From NCBI GenBank assembly GCA_005877855.1, contig VBOF01000080.1:1-8956 (forward strand): a stretch of DNA of 8,956 bases. The letters run 5' to 3'. Under the pieces are notes generated by a model, which saw only the letters and a program-made list of their open reading frames with translations, was not told the DNA's origin and searched no databases. This DNA comes from Nitrospirota bacterium. GTDB lineage: Bacteria > Nitrospirota > Nitrospiria > Nitrospirales > NS-4. This document shows, piece by piece, positions 1 through 6,214 of this stretch. The position numbers and the translations under genes are program-made. Numbering within the stretch: the stretch's first letter is position 1; every line of letters starts with the position of its first letter.

Positions 1-2
1 AG

Positions 3-173
3 GGCACCGCCCTCAGGCAGTTGGCGGCCGCGTTCCGCGCGCTTCCCATCCCGGTGATCGGGACCATTTCCGACGGCGCGCTGAAGTTCGATATGCGCTG
101 CCTGGAGAATGAACGCGAGTTCGTCGATCAGCTGGCGCAGCTCCGGCTCGAGGCCAGCAGGAGTGGGTCATGA
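3..173 (+). CDS. selA: SelA, L-seryl-tRNA(Sec) selenium transferase, C-terminal end (5' part outside window)
   Basis: SelA is the PLP-dependent enzyme that converts seryl-tRNA-Sec into selenocysteinyl-tRNA-Sec using selenophosphate. Only the last 56 codons are visible. Read in the frame that starts at base 3, they give the typical SelA tail: an Ala/Arg-rich helix, then PIPVIGTISDGALKFDMRCL followed by an acidic stretch and a final helix ending in SRSGS. This closely resembles the E. coli SelA ending, where a PVIG segment leads into a D/L-R-C-L strand. The PLP lysine and main catalytic core lie upstream of the window. The TGA stop (171-173) overlaps the selB start codon in an ATGA, so the two genes are probably translationally coupled. 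The identification rests on a short segment, but selB, selC and selD follow in order, which makes it secure. Confidence 0.9.
   Translation, partial: GTALRQLAAAFRALPIPVIGTISDGALKFDMRCLENEREFVDQLAQLRLEASRSGS
159..163 (+). promoter_or_regulatory. Ribosome binding site for selB
   Basis: AGGAG lies inside the selA 3' end, six bases before the ATG at 170. It supports 170 as the SelB start. No other in-frame start is needed, because the GTP-binding P-loop begins only six residues into the protein. Confidence 0.75.
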
Positions 174-2179
174 TCATCGGCACCGCGGGCCATATCGACC
201 ACGGCAAGACGGCGCTCATCAAGGCGCTCACCGGCACGGACGCCGATCGCCTGAAGGAAGAGAAAGAGCGCGGCATCACCATCGACCTCGGGTATGCCTT
301 CTACCCGCTGCCCCACGGCGCGGTGCTCGGCTTCATCGACGTGCCGGGGCACGAGCGCTTCGTGCACAACATGCTCGCCGGCGCGACCGGCATCGACTTC
401 GTGCTGCTGGTGGTGGCGGCGGACGACGGCGTGATGCCGCAGACGCGCGAGCACTTGGAGATCATCGATCTGCTCGGTGTGAAGGGCGGTGCGGTGGCGC
501 TCACCAAGATCGACCGCGTGGAGTCGGCGCGCGTGGCCGCGGTGTGGGCGGAGATCGAGGCCTTGCTCCGTGGCACGGCGCTCGCCGGCAGCCCCGTGTT
601 TGCACTGTCGAGCACTACCGGCGACGGCGTGCCGGCGCTGCGTGCGCATCTCGAGGTCATGGCCGCGTCACCGCCGCCGGTAGGCGCGGCGGATGGCTGC
701 TTTCGTCTCGCGGTGGACCGGTGCTTCACGCTTACCGGCAGCGGCACGGTGGTGACCGGGACGGTGTTTTCCGGAAGCGTGGGTGTGGGCGACCACTTGC
801 TGGTGTCGCCGCCCGGCTGGGAAGTGCGGGTGCGCAGCATCCACGCGCAAAACCGCGCGGCCGAGCGCGGCATGGCGGGCCAGCGCTGCGCGCTCAGCCT
901 CGCCGGCGTCGAGAAGAAGGACATCGCACGCGGGGACTGGGTATTGGAGCCCGCCGTGCACGCACCGACCGCGCGGTTCGACGCATCTCTCAAGCTGCCA
1001 CCTTCCGCGGCGCGGGCTCTCCGGCACTGGACCCCGGTGCACGTGCATCTTGGCGCCGCGGAAGCGATGGGCCGCGTCTCGCTGCTGCAAGCCACGGGCA
1101 TCGAGCCGGGCGGCAGCGGCCCCGCGCAGATCGTGCTCGATCGGCCCATCGGCGCGTTGCGCGGCGACCGCTTTATCTTGCGCGACCAGTCGGCCCAGCA
1201 GACGCTCGCGGGCGGGCTGGTGCTCGATCCGTTTGCGCCGGCGCGTAAGGCGCGTACGCCCGCGCGTCTGGCAGTGCTCGCGGCACTGGAGGGTCCCACA
1301 ATGTTCGATGCGTTGCAGCAACTGCTCAGCGTCGCGCCGGCCGGTGTGGATCTGTCATGGTTTGCGCGCAGTTTTAATCTGCGCGCCGAGGCTGCCAAGA
1401 CACTGTACCAAGAGATCCCCATGGTGGTGGTCAACGTCGCCGGCGCCGGCCGCTTTGGTTTTGCGCCGCCGCGCTGGGAGACGACGCAGCAGGCGGTGCT
1501 GGCGGCGCTCGCGGCCGAACACGCTCGCGTCCCGGAGGTGCTCGGCCTCGAAGGCCGGCGCTTGCGCCGGCTGGCGACCCCGGATCTGCCGTGGGAGATG
1601 TTCACGGCGTTGATCGATCAGTTGCTGGCCGGGCAGCGCGTGGCACGGCACGGCCCGTGGCTCCATCTGCCGCAGCATCGCATCGTACTCACCGGCGCGG
1701 AAGAGAAGCTCTGGCGCGCAGTGGCGCCGTTGCTTCGGGCCATGCCGTTTCAGCCGCCGTGGGTGCGCGACATGGCGCGGACGCTCACGGCGCCCGAACA
1801 ACAAGTACGCAGCCTGTTGCAGCGCGTGACGATGCTGGGTGACACCTACGAGATTATGCACGACCGTTTCTTCACGCGCGAGGCGATCGCCGAGCTCGCG
1901 CGCATTGTCTCGGAGCTCGCGGCGGAAAAGGGCGAGGTGACGGCGGCGGAGTTCCGCGACCGCATCGGAACGGGTCGCAAGCTCGCGATCCGGATCCTCG
2001 AGTATTTCGACAAGACCGGTTTCTCGCGCCGCGTCGGCGACGCCCACCGCGTGCGCGACCCGACCCTGCTGGTCGAAGGCATCAAGAAAAATGCCGACCC
2101 CGATGGCGGCCGGCGTGAGGGACAAGTTTCCGGAAGAGACTCGCACCCCGGTGGAGCGGCCAGACTTCAAATCTGGTAA
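170..2179 (+). CDS. selB: SelB, selenocysteine-specific elongation factor, with a C-terminal extension running into selC
   Basis: SelB is the EF-Tu-like GTPase that carries selenocysteyl-tRNA-Sec to UGA codons marked by a SECIS hairpin. The 669-residue product starts with the family signature. The P-loop is GHIDHGKT at residues 7-14, switch I contains GITIDL at 35-40, the G3 motif DVPGHERF starts at 57, and the G4 motif TKID is at 112-115. EF-Tu-like beta-barrel domains follow, and the C-terminal half resembles the winged-helix mRNA-binding domains, ending in a segment YFDKTGFSRR near residue 620. The family normally ends soon after an RDP/RDA-x-LL segment (about residues 630-634 here); E. 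coli SelB has 614 residues. This frame continues about 35 residues more, and the last 15 codons (655-669) lie inside the tRNA-Sec gene, with TAA at 2177-2179 in the variable arm. The tail is Gly/Arg/Asp-rich and looks non-homologous. A one-base sequence error in the A-run at 2087-2091 could instead give a stop at 2116-2118. Overlaps selA by 4 bases. Confidence 0.95.
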   Translation: MIIGTAGHIDHGKTALIKALTGTDADRLKEEKERGITIDLGYAFYPLPHGAVLGFIDVPGHERFVHNMLAGATGIDFVLLVVAADDGVMPQTREHLEIIDLLGVKGGAVALTKIDRVESARVAAVWAEIEALLRGTALAGSPVFALSSTTGDGVPALRAHLEVMAASPPPVGAADGCFRLAVDRCFTLTGSGTVVTGTVFSGSVGVGDHLLVSPPGWEVRVRSIHAQNRAAERGMAGQRCALSLAGVEKKDIARGDWVLEPAVHAPTARFDASLKLPPSAARALRHWTPVHVHLGAAEAMGRVSLLQATGIEPGGSGPAQIVLDRPIGALRGDRFILRDQSAQQTLAGGLVLDPFAPARKARTPARLAVLAALEGPTMFDALQQLLSVAPAGVDLSWFARSFNLRAEAAKTLYQEIPMVVVNVAGAGRFGFAPPRWETTQQAVLAALAAEHARVPEVLGLEGRRLRRLATPDLPWEMFTALIDQLLAGQRVARHGPWLHLPQHRIVLTGAEEKLWRAVAPLLRAMPFQPPWVRDMARTLTAPEQQVRSLLQRVTMLGDTYEIMHDRFFTREAIAELARIVSELAAEKGEVTAAEFRDRIGTGRKLAIRILEYFDKTGFSRRVGDAHRVRDPTLLVEGIKKNADPDGGRREGQVSGRDSHPGGAARLQIW

Positions 2180-2228
2180 GGGCCGTCAGCCGGTCCTTGG
2201 TGGGTTCGACTCCCACTCTCTTCCGCCA
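2132..2228 (+). tRNA. selC: tRNA-Sec (anticodon TCA)
   Basis: This is the selenocysteine tRNA that decodes UGA. It is 97 bases including the encoded GCCA end; E. coli selC is 95. The acceptor stem has 8 perfect pairs (GGAAGAGA 2132-2139 with TCTCTTCC 2217-2224). The T arm is GTGGG, loop TTCGACT, CCCAC, so acceptor plus T stem is 8+5, the bacterial Sec-tRNA geometry. The long D stem can form six base-pair positions (2142-2147 with 2153-2158) with one A-A mismatch at 2145/2155. The anticodon stem is CCAGA/TCTGG around loop CTTCAAA, with anticodon TCA at 2167-2169. The variable arm is long: AAGGGCCG (2178-2185) pairs with CGGTCCTT (2191-2198), including one G-T pair. It lies between selB and selD on the same strand, overlaps the selB reading frame by 48 bases, and has no obvious promoter of its own, so it is probably cut from the polycistronic transcript. 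Confidence 0.97.
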
Positions 2229-2246
2229 ATTTAATAGAGGTGTGTT

Positions 2247-3326
2247 ATGTCAGGCGTTCGATTGACCAGTATGTCGCACGGCGGTGGATGCGGCTGCAAG
2301 ATCGCGCCCGCCGCGCTGACGGAAATCCTCGCCAAGGTCCCGCGCACGTTCCTCGATCCGGCGCTGCTCGTGGGTATCGAGACCGGCGACGATGCCGCCG
2401 TGTATCGCCTGAACGACGGGCAGGCGGTCGTCGCCACCACCGATTTTTTCATGCCGATCGTGGACGACCCGTACGATTTCGGGCGTATCGCCGCGACCAA
2501 CGCGCTGTCCGACATTTACGCCATGGGCGCGCGCCCGATCTTCGCGCTCGCCATCGTCGGCATGCCGCTCGACGAGCTGCCGGTGAACGTGATTCAGGAT
2601 ATTCTCGCGGGCGGGGTCTCGGTGTGCGAGGCCGCGGGCATTCCCATCGCCGGCGGCCACTCGATCGATTCGGTCGAGCCGATTTATGGCCTGGTGGCGC
2701 TCGGTGTGATTCACCCGCAGCGCATCAAACGCAACAGTACCGCATGCGCCGGTGACGCCATCGTGCTCGGCAAGGCACTGGGCGTCGGGATTCTCAGCGC
2801 CGCGCTCAAGAAAGGCGCGCTGCCGGAGGAGGGATACCGGCAGATGCTGGCCACCACCACGCAGCTCAACACCGTCGGCCATCGGCTGTCGGAGATGGCG
2901 GGGATCCACGCGATGACCGATGTCACCGGCTTCGGCCTGCTCGGCCATCTCGCCGGGATCTGCCGCGGTTCGCGGCTCGGCGCGCGCGTCGCGTTCGAGT
3001 CGCTGCCGGTCCTCCCGGCGGCGCTGTCGCTCGCGCAACAGGGTTACAACACCGGCGCCGCCGCGCGCAACTGGGCGAGTTACGGCCATGACGTGCGGCT
3101 GCCGGACGATCTCGCACCCTGGCAGCAGGCGCTCCTGTGCGATCCGCAGACGAGCGGCGGATTGCTGGTCACCTGTGCGCCGCAGGCGGTCGCCTCGGTG
3201 CTGTCATTGTTTCGCGACGAGGGATTCGCCAGCGCTGCGGTAATCGGACAGATGCAGGCCGGCGCGGTGCGCATTACCGTGGATTACCGGTTCGACAAGG
3301 ATGGCAATCCGGTGGAGAGCCAGTAA
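2247..3326 (+). CDS. selD: SelD, selenide water dikinase (selenophosphate synthetase)
   Basis: SelD makes selenophosphate from selenide and ATP, the selenium donor for SelA and for tRNA selenouridine synthesis. The 359-residue protein carries the N-terminal active-site loop SHGGGCGCKI, with Cys15 and Lys18 matching the catalytic Cys17 and Lys20 of E. coli SelD. Some organisms have Sec at this position; here it is Cys, so this SelD does not need its own product. The AIRS/PurM-fold ATP- and metal-binding segments follow: DDAAVY, TTDFFMPIVDDP, FGRIAATNALSD, GGHSID and TDVTGFGLLGH, then the late segment LLCDPQTSGGLL. Length and order match the family over its whole span. The ATG at 2247 follows GAGG at 2237-2240 and lies only 18 bases after the encoded CCA of selC, so selD is very likely read from the same transcript and its 5' end may be set by tRNA 3' processing. 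Confidence 0.97.
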   Translation: MSGVRLTSMSHGGGCGCKIAPAALTEILAKVPRTFLDPALLVGIETGDDAAVYRLNDGQAVVATTDFFMPIVDDPYDFGRIAATNALSDIYAMGARPIFALAIVGMPLDELPVNVIQDILAGGVSVCEAAGIPIAGGHSIDSVEPIYGLVALGVIHPQRIKRNSTACAGDAIVLGKALGVGILSAALKKGALPEEGYRQMLATTTQLNTVGHRLSEMAGIHAMTDVTGFGLLGHLAGICRGSRLGARVAFESLPVLPAALSLAQQGYNTGAAARNWASYGHDVRLPDDLAPWQQALLCDPQTSGGLLVTCAPQAVASVLSLFRDEGFASAAVIGQMQAGAVRITVDYRFDKDGNPVESQ

Positions 3327-3344
3327 CGAGCGGCACTGCCACCG

Positions 3345-3352
3345 AAAGGAGG
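3345..3352 (+). promoter_or_regulatory. Strong Shine-Dalgarno that fixes the start of the transglutaminase-like gene
   Basis: AAAGGAGG sits five bases before the ATG at 3358. An in-frame ATG at 3301 exists, but it lies inside selD and would prepend 19 residues before the signal peptide, so 3358 is preferred. Confidence 0.85.
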
Positions 3353-3357
3353 ACGGC

Positions 3358-4407
3358 ATGTCAGGTGCGCGAAGAAGTCTGCAAGCGATACTCACTGGTG
3401 TGCTAGGAATGTCAATGGCCGTCGCTCTCAGCGCTCGCGCCGCGGATCAAGACAACGCGCGCACCTTGTCCTTCACGTATGAGGCGGAAGTCCCGGCACA
3501 GCCGGCCGGCACCGGCCCTATCGATGTCTTCATTCCTCTCGCCGCCACCGATGCCCACCAGACGATCCTCCGCCACGATGTCAAGGCGAGTATCCCTGGT
3601 CGGGAGACGATCGAGAGCCGGTATGGCAACAAGGTCTGGCATGGGCACGTGGATCGTTCGGATGGCAAGCCCATCACTGTTGTGGTGGACTACATTATTC
3701 AGCGCCGGGTGTTTAAGCAACAGCGACTGACATCAGCCGGCATCAGGGCATACAGCCCAAGCGAGCGGAAGGAGTTGGCGCTTGCCTTGGGCCCAGACCT
3801 AAGAGTCCCGATCTCCGGCCCGCTCATCGATATGGTGCGAGCCGAACTGCCTCATACCGATCCATCTGCCCTTGCCCGTGCGCGAGCCATCTACGACTAT
3901 GTGATCGACAACATGGAGTACAAGAAGGTGGGCACGGGCTGGGGGAACGGCGACACCTTCTGGGCGTGCACCAAGCGCTATGGCAACTGCACCGACTTTC
4001 ACGCCCTCTTCATCTCGTTGGCCAGGGCGGAGGGTATTCCAGCCCAGTTTGAGATCGGCTTCTCTGTTCCCGAAGACCGGACCTCGGGTGCGATCGACGG
4101 CTATCACTGCTGGACAGAGTTCCACCTGCCCGACGTGGGGTGGTTCCCCATCGATGCGTCCGAAGCATGGAAGCGCAAGGAGCGCCGCGATTTCTATTTC
4201 GGCACGCAGCCTGCGGATCGCATCCAGTTCAGCATGGGGCGGGATCTGGAACTGGGAGATGGACACACCACCGGTCCGCTGAACTACTTCATCTATCCTC
4301 ACGTTGAGGTGGCGGGAAAGCGGCTCGACAATGTAAAACGCGGGTTTCGCTTCTCGGAGATCCCAGACGCTGACGTCGCCCAGAAGCTATCCTTGCCACC
4401 TTCTTAG
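3358..4407 (+). CDS. Exported transglutaminase-like (papain-fold) domain protein
   Basis: This 349-residue protein belongs to the transglutaminase-like superfamily, whose members are mostly cysteine proteases or amidases of peptides and cell-wall material; the substrate here is unknown. The N-terminus is a typical Sec signal peptide: a basic start (MSGARRSLQ), a hydrophobic stretch, and a probable cleavage site after SARA near residue 30. The core is at about residues 185-290 and shows the expected triad order: Cys211 in YGNCTDFHALFISLA, His250 in GYHCWTEFHLP and Asp266 in WFPIDASEAW. The region before it (about 35-170) is beta-rich and looks like the N-terminal domain often found ahead of such cores. 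The gene begins 31 bases after selD with a strong ribosome binding site, so co-transcription is likely, yet no selenium role is known for the family. The sequence is visibly less GC-rich than selA-selD, which hints at a separate origin. Its TAG stop overlaps the stop of the convergent HEPN gene. Confidence 0.85.
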   Translation: MSGARRSLQAILTGVLGMSMAVALSARAADQDNARTLSFTYEAEVPAQPAGTGPIDVFIPLAATDAHQTILRHDVKASIPGRETIESRYGNKVWHGHVDRSDGKPITVVVDYIIQRRVFKQQRLTSAGIRAYSPSERKELALALGPDLRVPISGPLIDMVRAELPHTDPSALARARAIYDYVIDNMEYKKVGTGWGNGDTFWACTKRYGNCTDFHALFISLARAEGIPAQFEIGFSVPEDRTSGAIDGYHCWTEFHLPDVGWFPIDASEAWKRKERRDFYFGTQPADRIQFSMGRDLELGDGHTTGPLNYFIYPHVEVAGKRLDNVKRGFRFSEIPDADVAQKLSLPPS

Positions 4408-4787
4408 CTGACTCTCAGCGCTTTCTGCAGTTCCTTCACAATACCCAGCGCTTCGTGGGCGTCTTTTTCGGTGGGCAGGCTGTCGGTCTGGCCGGTAGGA
4501 ACGGCGTCGGGGTAAGTCAGCGGGATCAGATACTTGTCCAGGGCATAGCAGTGATCTTCGAAGCGCGACAGCTCCTGGTCGGCCTCCGTGCAGAGGGCCA
4601 GCAGTTCGGCCAGGTGGTGGACCATCGGAATCGGCCGGTGGCGCTCGGCCAGGAAGGCCTTCAATGACTTGGCCGCGGCCTGCTGGGCGTGCAGGCAGAC
4701 CTGGTTCCAGAGCCCCAGCCCCTGCGCGGCCTCGGCCATGGCCAGGTCCTCCGCCGCGAAGGCGGTCCACCTAGCGGCGGCGCTCAT
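4404..4787 (-). CDS. HEPN domain protein, partner of an MNT nucleotidyltransferase
   Basis: This 127-residue, all-helical protein is of the HEPN family (higher eukaryotes and prokaryotes nucleotide-binding). The signature is the second helix VCLHAQQAAAKSLKAFLAE (about residues 30-48), preceded by a helix with AAEDLAMAEAA and followed by a HHLAELL segment near 57-63. In HEPN/MNT pairs the HEPN partner is often a ribonuclease toxin with an R-x(4-6)-H motif, and the nucleotidyltransferase is the antitoxin. Here R51-x5-H57 or R51-x6-H58 could satisfy the spacing, but it is not at the classical HepT position, so RNase activity is unproven. The gene starts inside the last codons of the MNT gene (17-base overlap), with AAAGGAG nine bases upstream of its ATG, and ends the minus-strand operon. 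Alternatively it is a helper subunit of a nucleotidyltransferase with no toxic role. Confidence 0.85.
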   Translation of the reverse strand: MSAAARWTAFAAEDLAMAEAAQGLGLWNQVCLHAQQAAAKSLKAFLAERHRPIPMVHHLAELLALCTEADQELSRFEDHCYALDKYLIPLTYPDAVPTGQTDSLPTEKDAHEALGIVKELQKALRVS

Positions 4788-5118
4788 ACGCCACGGCTCC
4801 TTTGTAGATGATCTCGTCCAGCACGAAGACCCGCCGTTCGTCGACCAGGTCTTCCATCTCCTCGGGGGTGTAGACCAGCACGTCCAGACCGACCTTGGGC
4901 CGGACCAACCGCATCACCTCTTCGATCCGCTCCAGCAGCGGTTTGTCGGTCCGCTTGATCACGACGAGGTCGAGGTCGCTCCACTCGTGGAGTTCGCCCT
5001 GCGCGGCCGAGCCGAAGAGGATCAGCTTCTCGGGCTCGTACTCCCGGATGAGCACCTCGACCATCCGGTGGAGTTCCTGCTCAAGACGCAGTCCTCGCTC
5101 TTCGACGACAGGGTCCAT
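4771..5118 (-). CDS. MNT-type nucleotidyltransferase domain protein (antitoxin-like)
   Basis: This 115-residue minimal nucleotidyltransferase belongs to the DNA polymerase beta superfamily. The hallmark is visible at residues 35-51: FGSAAQGELHEWSDLDLVV, with G36-S37 in the glycine-serine turn and the metal-binding pair Asp48 and Asp50. A third candidate acidic residue is Asp79 in VGLDVLVY. In characterised HEPN/MNT systems, such as the HepT/MntA pairs, this protein neutralises the HEPN RNase by adding AMP to it. With the full catalytic triad present, this copy should be active (inference). It starts four bases after the ygfZ-like stop with only a weak ribosome binding site (TAGGGG), so translation probably depends on reinitiation from that gene. 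It overlaps the HEPN gene by 17 bases, the compact arrangement typical of such pairs. Confidence 0.9.
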   Translation of the reverse strand: MDPVVEERGLRLEQELHRMVEVLIREYEPEKLILFGSAAQGELHEWSDLDLVVIKRTDKPLLERIEEVMRLVRPKVGLDVLVYTPEEMEDLVDERRVFVLDEIIYKGAVAYERRR

Positions 5119-5122
5119 TCCC

Positions 5123-6214
5123 CTACGACTCTTTGACGAACGGCAGGGCCTGGACGGTGGCAGCCTTGCGCTCGCCGTTGATCTCGACGGTCAAGCCTGT
5201 GCCGGGTGGCGTGAAGTCGCGCAGCGGAAAACCGAAAGCGACGACCTTGCCGAGTGAGGGCGAGCGGACCGCGCTCGTGATCCAGCCCACCTCGCGGTCT
5301 CCGCTGAAGAGTTTGGATCCTGGCGGGGGAACCTGAGCATTCTCCAGGACGAGGCCCACCAGCCGCCGCCGCACCGCGCCGTAGGTGTCCATGCGAGCGA
5401 CCACTTCCTGTCCAGGGTAGCAGCCCTTGGTCAGGCTGAAGGCCTTGCCCTCCAGATTGGCTTCAGGCGGGACGATGTTCTCATTCAGATCCGGGCCGGC
5501 CTTGGGGAAGCCCGCCTCCACGCGCAAGCTCTCCAGGGCGTGCGCGCCGAAGGGCCTCAATCCAAACGGCTCACCGTGCGACCAGCAGCGGTCCCACGCT
5601 GCCTTGAGTCCGTCGGCTGGCAGGAGAATTTCCACGTCGGTCTCGCCGGTCTCCTCGGTGCGGATGAGCATGCCCGCATGGCCGTCGATGTCCACCGGCA
5701 CGAACGAGAGCGGCTTGAGGGAGGATGGTTCAGTCCCGAACGCCGCGTGGACGAGCTCCGGCGCCTTGGGGCCGCTGATCAGGAGCAGCCCCCAGGTCTC
5801 GGCGCAGTTCTCCATCCTGGCCTTGGTGCCGAACAGCAGGAACTTGCGCAGCGCCGAATAGGTGACGTCCCCGATCTCACCCACGTCCTCAAGCATCAGG
5901 GCCTCGCCGAGCTGATACACGCGGAAGTAGGTGACCATTTTCCCTTTGTGCGTGAGAAGGCTCGAGTACGTGCCCTGGCCCGGAGCGAGGGGAAGGATAT
6001 CGTTGCTAATGACGCTCTGTAGCCACTTCACCCGGTCCTCGCCGGTCACCCGGAGCTTCCCGCGCTGCGAGAGGTCCATGAGGCCGACCCCGCGACGCAC
6101 GGCCTGGTGCTCGGCGGCCGTGTCTCCGTAATGCGCAGGCACCTCCCAGCCGGCTTGCTCGATGAACGTCGCCCCGCGCTTCATGTGTTCTTCGTAAAGG
6201 CGCGAGCGCTTCAT
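5123..6214 (-). CDS. YgfZ/GcvT-family folate-binding protein
   Basis: This 363-residue protein has the GcvT fold and is most like the YgfZ branch, folate-dependent proteins that help maintain certain iron-sulfur enzymes. The N-terminus reads like a GcvT protein: LYEEHMKRGATFIEQAGWEV, then AEHQAVRRGVGLMDLSQRGK. The diagnostic YgfZ motif is at residues 263-270, KGCYPGQE, with Cys265 matching the conserved YgfZ cysteine; true glycine-cleavage T-proteins have a different motif there. The folate-site aspartate in the GcvT VVDDLIVY strand is absent (MVTYFRVY at 93-100), arguing against aminomethyltransferase activity. No gcvH or gcvP is nearby. The ATG at 6212-6214 overlaps the stop of the receiver gene as ATGA and follows GGGGAAG. 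A second ATG ten codons later would lose conserved residues, so the longer form is chosen. It may serve the Fe-S enzyme ThiC, encoded two operons away (speculation). Confidence 0.88.
   Translation of the reverse strand: MKRSRLYEEHMKRGATFIEQAGWEVPAHYGDTAAEHQAVRRGVGLMDLSQRGKLRVTGEDRVKWLQSVISNDILPLAPGQGTYSSLLTHKGKMVTYFRVYQLGEALMLEDVGEIGDVTYSALRKFLLFGTKARMENCAETWGLLLISGPKAPELVHAAFGTEPSSLKPLSFVPVDIDGHAGMLIRTEETGETDVEILLPADGLKAAWDRCWSHGEPFGLRPFGAHALESLRVEAGFPKAGPDLNENIVPPEANLEGKAFSLTKGCYPGQEVVARMDTYGAVRRRLVGLVLENAQVPPPGSKLFSGDREVGWITSAVRSPSLGKVVAFGFPLRDFTPPGTGLTVEINGERKAATVQALPFVKES

Noticed and set aside
301..1605. Long minus-strand open frame (434 residues) antisense to selB
   Set aside because: It is a shadow of GC-rich selB codons. 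The translation is Ser/Arg/Pro-rich low-complexity sequence with no domain, while the opposite strand shows full SelB motifs.
2091..2234. 47-codon ORF starting MPTPMAAG and reading through the whole tRNA-Sec gene in another frame
   Set aside because: Open only because the tRNA lacks stops in that frame. No ribosome binding site, and such ORFs over selC are common annotation artefacts.
3301..3357. Upstream ATG start for the transglutaminase-like gene
   Set aside because: It lies inside selD and would put 19 charged residues before the signal peptide. The ATG at 3358 has a near-perfect Shine-Dalgarno.
5123..6214. Annotation as glycine cleavage T-protein (gcvT)
   Set aside because: The KGCYPGQE motif and missing active-site Asp favour the YgfZ branch, and gcvH/gcvP are absent nearby.
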